Below are positions 43,860 to 53,778 of a DNA stretch of 61,348 bases, piece after piece (the first letter of the stretch is position 1; each line of letters begins with the position of its first letter). The stretch covers positions 1 to 61,348 of the forward strand of contig NZ_JACSPW010000018.1 in NCBI RefSeq assembly GCF_014836935.1, in the 5' to 3' direction. The notes below the pieces were generated by a model, which worked only from the letters and a program-made list of their open reading frames with translations, had not been told where the DNA came from and searched no databases. Made by a program: the position numbers and the translations under genes. The stretch is from Solibacillus merdavium (GTDB taxonomy: Bacteria; Bacillota; Bacilli; Bacillales_A; Planococcaceae).

Positions 43860-45521
43860 TCATCCTTTTAGCATCGGCATGTTAATACCTTTTTGTTTTG
43901 CTGTGCTGATTGCAATGTCATATCCTGCATCCGCATGACGTACAACACCCATTCCCGGGTCTGAAATAAGCACGCGGTTAATTTTATCTGCTGCGAGCTG
44001 TGTTCCGTCTGCTACCAATACTTGACCTGAATGCTGTGAATAGCCCATACCTACGCCTCCACCATGATGTAAGCTTACCCAGCTTGCGCCACCTGCTGTA
44101 TTGACTAATGCATTCAGCAATGGCCAGTCGGATACTGCATCCGATCCATCCTTCATACCTTCTGTTTCGCGGTTTGGCGATGCCACAGAGCCTGAATCTA
44201 AATGGTCACGGCCAAATACGATTGGTGCTTTTAATTCACCGTTGGCCACCATTTCGTTAACGCGTAGTGCAAAGCGGTGGCGATTTCCATAGCCTAACCA
44301 GCAAATTCGTGCCGGCAAGCCCTGCCATTTCACCATTTTTTGCGCCATATTAATCCAGTTTACTAATGCCGCATCTTCTGCGAACATTTCCTTTGCTAAT
44401 GCATCTGTTTTATAAATATCTTCAGGATCGCCTGACAATGCCGCCCATCGGAACGGTCCTTTTCCTTCACAGAATAACGGACGAATATAGGCTGGTACAA
44501 ACCCTGGGAAATCAAATGCATTTTCCACACCCATTTCCTTTGCATAGGCACGGATATTATTACCGTAATCAAATGTCTCTGCACCCGCTTGTTGGAATTC
44601 AAGCATTGTCCGTACATGTTCTGCCATTGTTTCCTTTGCACGACGCTCATATGTTTTGACATCCGTTTTACGTAATTGCAGCGCTTCAGCTAAAGTCATG
44701 CCGTTGGGAACATAGCCATTTACCGGGTCATGAGCAGATGTTTGGTCTGTCACAAAATCCGGAATGATGCCACGGTTTAACAGTTCACGGTTCACGTCCG
44801 CACAGTTTCCTACTAAACCGATTGATGCAGGCTCGTTAGCAGCAGTTAATTTGTTCACTAGCTCCATTGCCTCATCCACTGACTCGACAAGGTAATCACA
44901 GTAGCCTTCGTTTATTTTGCGTTCGATACGTGCACGATCTACCTCAACAACTAAAATTACCGCACCCGCCATTTTTCCTGCTAGCGGCTGGGCACCACTC
45001 ATGCCGCCCATACCTCCAGTTAATATCCACTTACCACGAAGGTCGGCTGTTCCAAACTTCTTTTTTCCCGCTTCAACAAAACTTAAGTACGTTCCTTGTA
45101 AAATTCCTTGTGCCCCGATATAAATCCAAGATCCTGCTGTCATCTGTCCATACATCATTAAATTGCGTTCTTCCAATTCATAAAAGTGGTCCCAGTTTGC
45201 CCATCCAGGAACTAAGTTGGAATTTGCAATCAATACTCGCGGGGCATTTTCATGTGTTTTGAAAACAGCAACCGGTTTTCCTGATTGCACAATCATCGTC
45301 TCATCATTTTCTAATTCCTTTAATGTTGCGATTAATTTATCATAGCTTTCCCAATCACGCGCTGCCTTTCCGATACCACCATAAACTACAAGCTCATCTG
45401 GATTCTCTGCCACTTCCGGATCCAAATTGTTCATAAGCATGCGCATTGCCGCTTCTTGTGTCCACCCTTTACATGAAAGTTCCGAACCACGTGGTGCGCG
45501 AATATTTGTTTTGAATACCAT
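43860..45521 (-). CDS. hutU: Urocanate hydratase
   Basis: A 553-aa NAD-dependent urocanase that hydrates urocanate to imidazolonepropionate. [14 protein letters not shown] marks the NAD-binding region, and [18 protein letters not shown] with [18 protein letters not shown] are urocanase hallmarks. The ATG follows AGGGAGCG. In this operon it is the first enzyme; histidine ammonia-lyase (hutH), which makes its substrate, is not present in the window. Confidence 0.95.
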   Translation of the reverse strand: MVFKTNIRAPRGSELSCKGWTQEAAMRMLMNNLDPEVAENPDELVVYGGIGKAARDWESYDKLIATLKELENDETMIVQSGKPVAVFKTHENAPRVLIANSNLVPGWANWDHFYELEERNLMMYGQMTAGSWIYIGAQGILQGTYLSFVEAGKKKFGTADLRGKWILTGGMGGMSGAQPLAGKMAGAVILVVEVDRARIERKINEGYCDYLVESVDEAMELVNKLTAANEPASIGLVGNCADVNRELLNRGIIPDFVTDQTSAHDPVNGYVPNGMTLAEALQLRKTDVKTYERRAKETMAEHVRTMLEFQQAGAETFDYGNNIRAYAKEMGVENAFDFPGFVPAYIRPLFCEGKGPFRWAALSGDPEDIYKTDALAKEMFAEDAALVNWINMAQKMVKWQGLPARICWLGYGNRHRFALRVNEMVANGELKAPIVFGRDHLDSGSVASPNRETEGMKDGSDAVSDWPLLNALVNTAGGASWVSLHHGGGVGMGYSQHSGQVLVADGTQLAADKINRVLISDPGMGVVRHADAGYDIAISTAKQKGINMPMLKG

Positions 45522-45552
45522 AAAAAATCGCTCCCTTTATTTTTAATATTAT

Positions 45553-46887
45553 TTAGAAGAAGAAAAATGCTATTGGTGTTACTAAAATTAGTGTTAATAC
45601 AACTCGCTCAAACCAAATAATGATCATTTGGCGAATTGTTAGCGGAATGTCTGTCGATAAAATAACCGGAATTACCGCTGAGAAGAATAAAATAGCCGAA
45701 ATCGATACAACTGCCACGATAAATTTCGTTATCATTGCAGCTTCTGTAACAATCATTGCCGGTAAAAACATTTCGGCAATCGATAAGGACAATGCTTTAG
45801 CCGTCAGCATAGGGTCTGGAATTTGCAGTAAATACGTAAATGGCGCAAAGATGTATGCCAACCAATCAAATAAGGGTGTATAAATCGCCAGTACCATACC
45901 TAATAACCCGATTGATAAAATCGACGGTATGACACCCATCGCCATGATAAAGCCATCCTTTAAATGAATATATAAATTTTTCGGTAAGGAAGGATTCTGC
46001 TTTGTAGCTTCAACTGCTTCCGCCCATGCCACTTGAAGACGATCCTTCTTTACAATCTTTTCGGGCTGGGGAGTAGAACCTTCATAATACTCATCCTTAA
46101 TCTTATTTAGTGGATAAATCCGCGCCGTAATCGCTGTTACAACGAATGTCACGACTAATGTCACCCAGAAAAATAAGTTCCAGTATTCCATTAAATCCAA
46201 TGTTTTTGCCACTATTACCATAAATGTAGCCGATACCGTTGAGAACCCTGTTGCAATGATGGCTGATTCTCTTGCTGTATACTTTCCTTCTCTATATACA
46301 CGGTTCGTCAATATTAAGCCAACTGAATAGCTACCAACAAACGAAGCTACCGCATCAACCGCTGACCTCCCCGGTGTTTTAAAAACAGGCTTCATGATTG
46401 GTTGCATGAACACCCCTATAAATTCAAGCAAACCATAGCAAACGAGTAATGCTAAAAAAATTGATCCTATTGGAATGACCAAACCAACTGGCTTAATAAG
46501 TTTCTCTAATAAAAATGGACCGATATCCGGGTTAAATAACCATGCAGGACCAAAACCAAAAATCAGCATGACACCTGCCACTAATCCGCCTAGTTTAAAA
46601 ACTGATAGCACCATATTCACTTTTGATGTTTTCCACTTTTTCGTAACAAATGGATAAAATGCGCCGAGCACTAAAAGAATCAACACATATCCATTTACCA
46701 GTGTAGGAGCATATGCAGTAAGCGCACTAACTACATGGTCGACTAATATCGATGATTTCCCATTCCATTCAAATGACACGAAAAAGCTGAAAATACCGAT
46801 TAAACTACAAATAATCATTTTAGTAAAAATGCCTAATTCAAACTGATTTGTTTTTGGAATTTCCTGCTCTTGTTGATACTTTGTCAT
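45553..46887 (-). CDS. YjiH-family Gate-domain membrane protein, probable hut transporter
   Basis: A 444-aa membrane protein with about 11 helices and the nucleoside-recognition (Gate) domain (SVGLILTNRVYREGKYTARESAIIATGFSTVSATFMVI). YjiH-family proteins have no settled substrate. As first gene of the hut operon, 31 bp before hutU, import of histidine or urocanate is a good inference; classic HutM is not of this family. The ATG follows GGGGTGG, and a TATAAT lies about 75 bp upstream. Confidence 0.78.
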   Translation of the reverse strand: MTKYQQEQEIPKTNQFELGIFTKMIICSLIGIFSFFVSFEWNGKSSILVDHVVSALTAYAPTLVNGYVLILLVLGAFYPFVTKKWKTSKVNMVLSVFKLGGLVAGVMLIFGFGPAWLFNPDIGPFLLEKLIKPVGLVIPIGSIFLALLVCYGLLEFIGVFMQPIMKPVFKTPGRSAVDAVASFVGSYSVGLILTNRVYREGKYTARESAIIATGFSTVSATFMVIVAKTLDLMEYWNLFFWVTLVVTFVVTAITARIYPLNKIKDEYYEGSTPQPEKIVKKDRLQVAWAEAVEATKQNPSLPKNLYIHLKDGFIMAMGVIPSILSIGLLGMVLAIYTPLFDWLAYIFAPFTYLLQIPDPMLTAKALSLSIAEMFLPAMIVTEAAMITKFIVAVVSISAILFFSAVIPVILSTDIPLTIRQMIIIWFERVVLTLILVTPIAFFFF

Positions 46888-47050
46888 TTCACCACCCCTT
46901 TGTTATACAAACTATAAATCTCTTTATATTCTGAATAAATAGAATAAAAAACTACATTATAGTAAAATTTAAATAAAATAAAATTAATCTAATTTAAAAG
47001 TAGAATTTATATAAGAAATAGCATTTATATAAGGCAAGGTGATTTGTTCA

Positions 47051-48523
47051 GTGAAAATTTTAATTGTAGAGCGGGATATGGAAGAAATTAAAGGAATTGA
47101 ATGGTATTTAAAAAACTACTTTATGAGCGATATTGAAGTAATTCGAATGATGGATAGCAGTAAAATAATTGAGGATTTTCAACGTATTCAGCCAGATGTA
47201 CTTTTAATGGAAATGGAACTGGCGTCATCTTCTGTCGAACAGTTTTTGCGTAAACAGAAGATTCCCATTATCGGGGTCACAGCAGAGCCTATTTTCCAGC
47301 AAGCAATGAAGGCCATTCGCTTAAAGGCTATTGACCTCTTTGTGAAGCCAATTCCATTGGAGCAGCTAAAGTCCACCCTATTGCAAATTCCTTTACCAAA
47401 GCAAAAGACCCTTACAAGCAGTGCCTTTCCAATCGAAACATCATTGTATTCGGATTTATATTTAAATAAGCCGGATATTTTCACTTTAAAGGGGCGGGGA
47501 TTCTTTTTAATTGAATGTGCCGACTACGAAGACAATTTAATGCTATACGAGTGGCTAATTGAATTGCCCATTTTTCAGAATCTCATTGCCCTTCCGCTAC
47601 AGAAACGGGTTATTTGCATCACTGAAACGGATGATTTTCCCATGCTATTGAAACAACTTAGAATTATGAGCCAGGAATGGGAGAAATTCAGTGGGGATGC
47701 GCTGAATATTGCTGTTTATGATGGCAAGGAAACAACCCTTCTGAAGATGTACCGGGCATGTAAAAAAACATTAACCCAGCGTTTTTATAAAGGGTACTCC
47801 CATATTTTCAGAAGCTCGCAAACGCTATATGTGAAAAGGCTTGAACCCCTACTGACACCAGAGGAGCAGCATCTGTGGATTACCAGTCTTGAAAATGGAG
47901 ATTTGAAAGCGATCAAAGCTTTTTTATATAAACTCACACATCCTTCATCCTATTATCACCAGGATGATGTCCGAATTCATTTAACGAGTATTTTAGCGCA
48001 AATTCGCCGGTTCATGATGAAGTACCACCTTCAACAGCAGGCAAAATTGGAAGAACAGTATCGCGCGTTGTTCCATTTTATTTTAGAACATCCGATTTTA
48101 TATGCGATTGTGCAGGAATTTATTTTGTTTACGCAGCTATTAATCGAAGCAAGAAAAAATATGCAACAACAACAGATTGCGGATTATACAGAAATAGCCG
48201 TTGAAATGATTGAACGCAACTATAAAAACCCTGAACTCACATTACAAGTCGTTGCAAATGAGTTAAATATAAGTGCCAACTACTTAAGCAATATATTCTC
48301 AAAAAAACGAGGTATTCCGTTTCGAAAGTTTATGCAGCAGCACCGAATCCAACAGGCAGAAAAATTATTAATAGAGACTAACGTGGAGATTGGAACAGTT
48401 GCAGAAATGGTCGGCTTTACGGACAGTAATTATTTCACAAAAGTATTTCGTGAATATTATCATTTAACGCCCTACCGCTATCGGGTGCAGGTTAGGAAAA
48501 CGGATGGAAACGTAAATCCATAA
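47051..48523 (+). CDS. AraC-type regulator with degenerate receiver domain
   Basis: About 490 aa. The first ~115 residues form a response-regulator receiver (KILIVERD; lysine in FVKPIPLEQL), but the phospho-acceptor position (PDVLLMEMEL) holds Glu54 instead of Asp. A helical middle (about 240-390) precedes a C-terminal AraC domain (ANELNISANYLSNIFSKKRG; GFTDSNYFTKVFREYYHLTPY). I start at the GTG at 47051, nine bases after AAGGTGA. No histidine kinase is nearby. Divergent from the hut operon, it is the best local candidate for its control, probably independent of phosphorylation. Confidence 0.82.
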   Translation: MKILIVERDMEEIKGIEWYLKNYFMSDIEVIRMMDSSKIIEDFQRIQPDVLLMEMELASSSVEQFLRKQKIPIIGVTAEPIFQQAMKAIRLKAIDLFVKPIPLEQLKSTLLQIPLPKQKTLTSSAFPIETSLYSDLYLNKPDIFTLKGRGFFLIECADYEDNLMLYEWLIELPIFQNLIALPLQKRVICITETDDFPMLLKQLRIMSQEWEKFSGDALNIAVYDGKETTLLKMYRACKKTLTQRFYKGYSHIFRSSQTLYVKRLEPLLTPEEQHLWITSLENGDLKAIKAFLYKLTHPSSYYHQDDVRIHLTSILAQIRRFMMKYHLQQQAKLEEQYRALFHFILEHPILYAIVQEFILFTQLLIEARKNMQQQQIADYTEIAVEMIERNYKNPELTLQVVANELNISANYLSNIFSKKRGIPFRKFMQQHRIQQAEKLLIETNVEIGTVAEMVGFTDSNYFTKVFREYYHLTPYRYRVQVRKTDGNVNP

Positions 48524-48581
48524 TACCGAGATGAAGAAAGTGTACGGCGGAATCTATTTCGCTATTTATTACAAATAAAAG

Positions 48582-48618
48582 GGCTGAGTTAAAAGTCCAT
48601 TTACCTTTTAACACAGCC
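48582..48618. terminator. Terminator between AraC-type gene and SLC13 gene
   Basis: GGCTGAGTTAAAAG and CTTTTAACACAGCC (48582-48595, 48605-48618) pair with one mismatch. On the minus strand it is followed by CTTTTATTT, so it fits the SLC13 gene best. Confidence 0.6.
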
Positions 48619-48659
48619 TGTTAATAAATTTATTTAGCTTGTTTATCACTTTATACCCG

Positions 48660-50507
48660 TCAAAACGGAAACAGCAAAGGCACGGCAATCATCATGACAA
48701 TAAACATAATGACCTGCAAAGGTACACCGATTCGAACAAAATCCATAAATTTATAGCCGCCCGCCGTTAAAACGAGTGAGTTCGTTGGGGAGGCAATTGG
48801 TGTAGCAAACGCCATACTTGCAGCAGTTGCCACAGCAATCATGAATGTATACGGATTTGCATCCATGGCAAGTGCTGCTGCAATGGCAATAGGAGAAAAC
48901 AATACAGCAGTGGCCGTATTGCTGACAAATTGTCCAAAAACAACAGTTAGTAAATAAATACCCATTAGTACACCGTAGGGACCGAAATCACCTAGAACAT
49001 TAATAATCCCTTCGGCCAATATAGTCATCCCGCCTGTTTTTTCAAGTGCGGTCGCCATTGGCAGCATCGCCGCAACAAGTACGATACTTTCGAAGTTCAT
49101 CTTACTGTACGCATCATCCATATTGCGTAGACAGCCAGTTATTATCATGAGGACAGCGCCTATTAGTACTGCAATAACGGCATCAAACACTTCAAAAACC
49201 ATCAATGCAATCATAAGCAACATAATCGCTCCGGCAATAGGTGCTTTACCATTTGCGGCAATCGTTCCTGCCTGCTCACGTGGCTGCCCTACTATAACAA
49301 CATCATGCGTTTCACGGGATAGGAGCTCAATCTCATCCCATGTCCCCTGCACTAAAATCGCATCCCCGAACCGCAGCTTTTGATCCGCCATATTGTTAAG
49401 TAAGTAGTCACCCTTCCGATTAATCCCTAAAATATTTAAATTATACTTTTCACGAAAACCTATTTTACTTACTGTTTCCCCAATTAAACGAGATTGCGGC
49501 GTCAATAAAACTTCGGCTACTCCTATTTTTTTTGACACGAGATCTTCGGCATTGTCTTCAATAGGCTGAATGGTTAACGCAAAATCATGAGCAAAACGCT
49601 CAACATCATCCGATAAACCTTGAACATAAAGCTCATCGCCAGCATGTATGACACTCGTCGGACCAGCTAGCTCTTGATAAGTCATCGGGCGTAAATTAAT
49701 ACCTTCTTGTGCAGCACCGCGCTTAATTTTCATAATGTAAATTTGATAGGTTGCAGGGAGCTTTAAATCGACCAGTTTTTGCTCCAAGATTGTTGACTGT
49801 TCACTTACTACAACCCGGAATAACTTGTCATGTAGATCATATTCCTGTGCAATTTTCTGTGGAGATAATTTATACCCTGCACTTGATTGCGAACGGCTTT
49901 TTTCATTTGGTAGCAATTTATTGCGGACGAGAACTAAATAAATAATAACGGTAATTGTCGCGATAATGCCAATTGGTGTGATTGTAAAGAAGCCTAGTTT
50001 TTCAAATCCATGGTCCACAAGTGTTTGGGAAGCTATTAAATTGGTCGGCGAAGCAATGAGTGTCATTAACCCCGACATACTTGCGATATAGGAAAGCGGC
50101 ATTAAAAACTTTGATGGACTAACCTTGATGCTAATCGCAATTGAGACAACAATCGGTAGCATGAGCGCCACTGTCCCTGTATTACTCATAAATGCCCCTA
50201 CAATTGCTACAATGACGAGCAATAATACAAAGAGACGAAGCTCATTATCACCGGACCATTTCAATAGAAGGTTCCCCGCCATTCCTGCAAGACCGGTTCT
50301 TAAAATCCCTGCACCTACAACAAATAGTCCTGCAATCATAATTACTACAGAATTTGAAAAACCTGCGAGTGCTTCAGCCGGAGTCAAAATATTTAAAATA
50401 ACAAATGACAATAACGCCATCATTGCTACTAGATCCGCACGAATTCTATTTGTCGTAAATAAAAGGATTGTAACTGCCAAAATAATAAATGTTAACGTGA
50501 GTTGCAT
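48660..50507 (-). CDS. SLC13/DASS-type anion transporter with two RCK_C domains
   Basis: A 615-aa transporter. Two halves of membrane helices carry the SLC13 hairpin signatures SNTGTVALMLPIV (first half) and SNTATAVLFSPIAIA (second half), plus paired SPTNLIA and SPTNSLV motifs that bind sodium and substrate. Between them, about residues 200-400, lie two TrkA-C/RCK_C domains. This layout matches sulfate/dicarboxylate transporters such as YbiR- and CysZ-independent sulfate permeases. I start at the ATG at 50507 behind AAAGGAAAAGG; an upstream ATG overlaps the TATAAT. Sulfate or C4-acid uptake is possible. Confidence 0.82.
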   Translation of the reverse strand: MQLTLTFIILAVTILLFTTNRIRADLVAMMALLSFVILNILTPAEALAGFSNSVVIMIAGLFVVGAGILRTGLAGMAGNLLLKWSGDNELRLFVLLLVIVAIVGAFMSNTGTVALMLPIVVSIAISIKVSPSKFLMPLSYIASMSGLMTLIASPTNLIASQTLVDHGFEKLGFFTITPIGIIATITVIIYLVLVRNKLLPNEKSRSQSSAGYKLSPQKIAQEYDLHDKLFRVVVSEQSTILEQKLVDLKLPATYQIYIMKIKRGAAQEGINLRPMTYQELAGPTSVIHAGDELYVQGLSDDVERFAHDFALTIQPIEDNAEDLVSKKIGVAEVLLTPQSRLIGETVSKIGFREKYNLNILGINRKGDYLLNNMADQKLRFGDAILVQGTWDEIELLSRETHDVVIVGQPREQAGTIAANGKAPIAGAIMLLMIALMVFEVFDAVIAVLIGAVLMIITGCLRNMDDAYSKMNFESIVLVAAMLPMATALEKTGGMTILAEGIINVLGDFGPYGVLMGIYLLTVVFGQFVSNTATAVLFSPIAIAAALAMDANPYTFMIAVATAASMAFATPIASPTNSLVLTAGGYKFMDFVRIGVPLQVIMFIVMMIAVPLLFPF

Positions 50508-50538
50508 AACCTTTTCCTTTCCAATTGTACTATCACCC

Positions 50539-50544
50539 ATTATA
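50539..50544 (-). promoter_or_regulatory. -10 element of the SLC13 gene
   Basis: A perfect TATAAT on the minus strand lies 32 bp before the chosen ATG. No clear -35 is seen. Its position excludes the longer start at 50540. Confidence 0.55.
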
Positions 50545-50748
50545 TAAGAAAAAAACTAACAACCACCCTCAATTTTGTCATTAAAGTGAAATCACGCCAA
50601 TATTGACGAGAATTATGATGCAATATTTGTAATTTTTTCCTATAAGTACGTTATAATTTAAATATAGATTTATAGTTAGAATTTTCAAATAAAAGTGCCC
50701 TGTACCTACTTTAGGGATAATTAATATTTTAATATAAAGATTCCTTAA

Positions 50749-50763
50749 AAAGAATTATTATAA
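50749..50763. promoter_or_regulatory. PerR-like box upstream of katA
   Basis: AAAGAATTATTATAA matches 7/7 in the right half and 4/7 in the left half of the PerR consensus TTATAATTATTATAA, about 80 bp before katA. Bacillus katA is PerR-controlled, so the position is right, but the region is AT-rich and chance similarity is possible. Confidence 0.35.
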
Positions 50764-50840
50764 TCTAGTAGAAATTATGATTTACATTTGTTATATTATA
50801 AAAGAAGCAGTTTTCAAATTCATTTTAGGGGGAACTACAC

Positions 50841-52328
50841 ATGACAAACGAACGTTTAACAACAATTACTGGTGCTCCAGTAGTATCAAACGATGATTCA
50901 CAAACAGCTGGTCGTCGTGGTCCAATTTTATTACAAGATGTATTTCTAATTGAGAAATTAGCAAACTTTAACCGTGAAGTAATTCCTGAGCGTCGTATGC
51001 ACGCAAAAGGTTCTGGTGCATTCGGTACATTCACTGTAACTCATGACATCACAAAATATACAAAAGCAAAAATTTTCTCTGAAGTTGGTAAGAAAACAGA
51101 AATGTTCGCACGATTCTCAACTGTAGCAGGTGAGCGTGGTGCGGCTGATGCTGAACGTGATATTCGCGGTTTTGCATTAAAATTCTACACTGAAGAAGGT
51201 AACTGGGATATGGTTGGTAACAACACACCTGTATTCTTCTTCCGTGATCCTTTACACTTCCCAGACTTAAACCACGTTGTTAAGCGTGATCCAAAAACAA
51301 ACATGCACAACGGTAACTCAAACTGGGATTTCTGGACTTCATTACCAGAAGCATTACACCAAGTAACAATCGTAATGTCTGACCGTGGTATTCCAAACGG
51401 TTACCGCAAAATGCACGGATTCGGTTCTCATACTTACTCAATGATTAACGAAGGTGGCGAACGCGTATACGTGAAATTCCACTTCCGTTCTCAACAAGGT
51501 ATCGAAAACTTAACAGGTGCAGAAGCTGCTGAAATTATCGGTAAAGACCGCGAATCTTCACAGCGTGACCTATTCGAGTCAATCGAAAAAGGCGATTTCC
51601 CGAAATGGAAAATGTACATCCAAGTGATGACAGAAGAGCAAGCACGCAATTCTAAGGACAACCCATTCGACTTAACAAAAGTTTGGTACAAATCTGAGTA
51701 CCCACTAATAGAAGTTGGGGAATTCGAATTAAACCGTAACCCGGAAAACTACTTTGCTGATGTTGAGCAGGCTGCATTCGCTCCATCAAACGTAGTACCT
51801 GGTATTTCATTCTCACCAGACCGCATGTTACAAGCTCGTTTATTCGCATACCAAGATGCAACTCGTTACCGTTTAGGCGTTAACCACCACCAAATTCCAG
51901 TAAACACACCAAAATGCCCATTCATGGTTTACCACCGCGATGGCGTAGGTCGTGCTGATGGAAACCGTGGTGCAGCTATTACTTACTATCCAAATAGCTA
52001 CGGTGCATTACAAGGTCAATCACAATACAAAGATCCTGCATTAGCTCTTGATGGTCCAGCTGATATCTACGACTTCCGTGAAGATGACAACAACTACTTC
52101 GAGCAACCAGGTAAGTTATTCCGTCTTCAAACGCCGGAACAACAACAACGTCTATTCGAAACAACTGCTGCTGAAATGAACGGTGTTGAAGAATTCATCA
52201 AACGCCGCCACATTTTACACTGCTACTTAGCTGATCCAGCTTATGGTGAAGGTGTAGCGAAGGCAATGGGTCTTTCATTAGATGGTATGGACCTGTCTAA
52301 TCCATACGTTATGCATTCGCATAGTTAA
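50841..52328 (+). CDS. katA: Clade-3-type monofunctional heme catalase
   Basis: A 495-aa catalase degrading hydrogen peroxide to water and oxygen. The distal histidine lies in [14 protein letters not shown] (about residue 54), the essential Asn in [11 protein letters not shown], and the heme-ligand tyrosine in [14 protein letters not shown]. The length matches small-subunit bacterial KatA. The ATG follows TAGGGGGAAC. Its codon use is strongly biased, as expected of a highly expressed gene. A perfect terminator follows. Confidence 0.96.
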   Translation: MTNERLTTITGAPVVSNDDSQTAGRRGPILLQDVFLIEKLANFNREVIPERRMHAKGSGAFGTFTVTHDITKYTKAKIFSEVGKKTEMFARFSTVAGERGAADAERDIRGFALKFYTEEGNWDMVGNNTPVFFFRDPLHFPDLNHVVKRDPKTNMHNGNSNWDFWTSLPEALHQVTIVMSDRGIPNGYRKMHGFGSHTYSMINEGGERVYVKFHFRSQQGIENLTGAEAAEIIGKDRESSQRDLFESIEKGDFPKWKMYIQVMTEEQARNSKDNPFDLTKVWYKSEYPLIEVGEFELNRNPENYFADVEQAAFAPSNVVPGISFSPDRMLQARLFAYQDATRYRLGVNHHQIPVNTPKCPFMVYHRDGVGRADGNRGAAITYYPNSYGALQGQSQYKDPALALDGPADIYDFREDDNNYFEQPGKLFRLQTPEQQQRLFETTAAEMNGVEEFIKRRHILHCYLADPAYGEGVAKAMGLSLDGMDLSNPYVMHSHS

Positions 52329-52437
52329 TTATGAATTTAGCTTCTTGCTCAGAGTCCTAAATTCAAAAGCTTTTCATTGATTTAGTTTTACTAGATTACG
52401 AAAGCGTTATTGATATCCAAACTATAATCGCTTACGG

Positions 52438-52473
52438 CCGCAAGTATCTTATTCAGATACTTGCGGTTTTTTT
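52438..52473 (+). terminator. Terminator of katA
   Basis: CCGCAAGTATCT (52438-52449) and AGATACTTGCGG (52455-52466) form a perfect 12-bp stem with a 5-nt loop, followed by seven T. It lies 110 bp after the katA stop; the sequence between shows no gene. Confidence 0.9.
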
Positions 52474-52489
52474 GAGCTGCTTTTAGTTA

Positions 52490-52674
52490 TTAGAAGATTT
52501 TTTGATTTTTTAGAAGCTTTGAGGGTGATTTTAGCACTTTCGACGGGGATATTAGCACCTTAAACATTCATTTTAGAAGACTTGAATGATATATTAGAAA
52601 GTCACAATTTTATTAGCACTTCTTTCATTTTATTAGAACATTCAGGTCACATTTTAGAACATCCATCCCCCACA
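52490..52674. repeat. Nine-unit 21-bp-period array (TTAGAA/TTAGCA type)
   Basis: TTAGAA or TTAGCA begins at 52490, 52510, 52531, 52552, 52573, 52594, 52613, 52633 and 52654. Steps are 20, 21, 21, 21, 21, 19, 20 and 21 bp. Each copy is preceded by AT, TA or TT, and the ~13-bp spacers are unrelated. The array exactly fills the space between the katA terminator and that of the convergent AEC gene. It is the longest of the four arrays in the window. Confidence 0.85.
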
Positions 52675-52682
52675 CAACCCAT

Positions 52683-52716
52683 AAAAAAAACCATGAAAAG
52701 AAATCTCTCTTCATGG
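52683..52716 (-). terminator. Terminator of the AEC permease gene
   Basis: On the minus strand CCATGAA and TTCATGG (52710-52716, 52691-52697) pair, followed by eight T. It lies 7 bp after the stop. Confidence 0.8.
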
Positions 52717-52722
52717 ACAATT

Positions 52723-53652
52723 TTATACAAATAAAATAGTTGATATATAAATAACAATGGTTACCGTTAAACAGCTAATAATGGTTGAAAATAAGACTGT
52801 CTGCGCAGCTGTTGCCGACTCAATATCATATTCAAGCGCTAAGCTGGAACTGTTCCGGGATGTCGGAAACGCACTGGCGATAAAGAGCGACTGTGCAACA
52901 ACACCGTCTAAGCCTAATGCGAAAATAATGAGTAATGCTACGGCTGGGCCGATGACTAACCTTGTGAAGCAGCTGACAAAAATTGTTTTATTGAACATTG
53001 TACGCATTTCAATCGTTGAAAGCTGTGCTCCTAACGTAATAAGGGCCACTGCTACAAAGCCATCTGCAATATGTTCGAGCGGTATGCTGAACGTCTCTGG
53101 GATGGGTACACTAAAATAATTCAATGCAGCACCTAGTATAAGTGCGTGCACTATGGGCATTTTCAAAAAGTCCCGTACAATTGCCAATCCTGACTTTGTA
53201 GAAGAAATTAGATTATACAGTCCGTAAGTATACGTCGTCATATTTTGAAAAATTACGAGAATGACTTGTATCGCTACTCCGATTGGCTGTGTCGCAAAAA
53301 TCATCTGAGCGACTGGAATTCCGTAGTTACCTGAGTTAATAAGAACCACACTATTTTTGAAAACAGCAGACTCTTTTTTATCGAGCTTTAATAGCCTTGC
53401 CAGTAGCTGACTAAGCAGCATTTGAGAGCCAATAAATAAAATAATGAAAATCGTAATTTGCCCGAGAACACTCATTTCAATAGAAGTTTCATATATATTG
53501 ATAAAAACGGCCGCGGGCATGAAGCAGTATGTAATAAGGTGTGATAATGCTTTTAAATTAAATTGAAACTTGCGCTGTAAGATAGCGCCGATGATAAGCA
53601 ATACTAAAATAGGTGCGACAATCTTGAAGAAAATCATCGATAAATAGACCAT
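52723..53652 (-). CDS. AEC-family (auxin efflux carrier-like) transporter
   Basis: A 309-aa membrane protein with ten helices in two five-helix halves, the AEC layout. The NSGNYGIPVAQMIFA segment in the first half is the most conserved family motif. Bacterial AEC proteins carry malate, other organic acids or amino acids; the substrate here is unknown. The ATG at 53652 follows AAGGAGTG. Confidence 0.82.
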   Translation of the reverse strand: MVYLSMIFFKIVAPILVLLIIGAILQRKFQFNLKALSHLITYCFMPAAVFINIYETSIEMSVLGQITIFIILFIGSQMLLSQLLARLLKLDKKESAVFKNSVVLINSGNYGIPVAQMIFATQPIGVAIQVILVIFQNMTTYTYGLYNLISSTKSGLAIVRDFLKMPIVHALILGAALNYFSVPIPETFSIPLEHIADGFVAVALITLGAQLSTIEMRTMFNKTIFVSCFTRLVIGPAVALLIIFALGLDGVVAQSLFIASAFPTSRNSSSLALEYDIESATAAQTVLFSTIISCLTVTIVIYISTILFV

Positions 53653-53743
53653 GAGAGCACTCCTTCTGTGTCTAGTTACTTTAGTATTTTATTATAGCTC
53701 ATTTTTATGAGGATAGGTTAAAGGGCTATTAAAATCCAATTAA

Positions 53744-53773
53744 AAACGTCCCTAATTTAAATTAGAGACGTTT
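53744..53773 (-). terminator. Terminator of the large SLH gene
   Basis: AAACGTCCCTAATTT and its near-perfect complement (53744-53758, 53759-53773) form a 15-bp dyad; on the minus strand TTTTTAATT follows. It starts 6 bp after the SLH gene stop. Confidence 0.75.
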
Positions 53774-53778
53774 CCTTT

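Noticed and set aside
50653-50690. Second PerR box upstream of katA (TTATAATTTAAATAT)
   Set aside because: Only the left half matches, and AT-rich chance similarity is likely.
52490-52674. CRISPR array
   Set aside because: The repeated core is only 6-8 bp and the period about 21 bp. CRISPR repeats are over 20 bp with spacers over 25 bp, and no cas genes are present.
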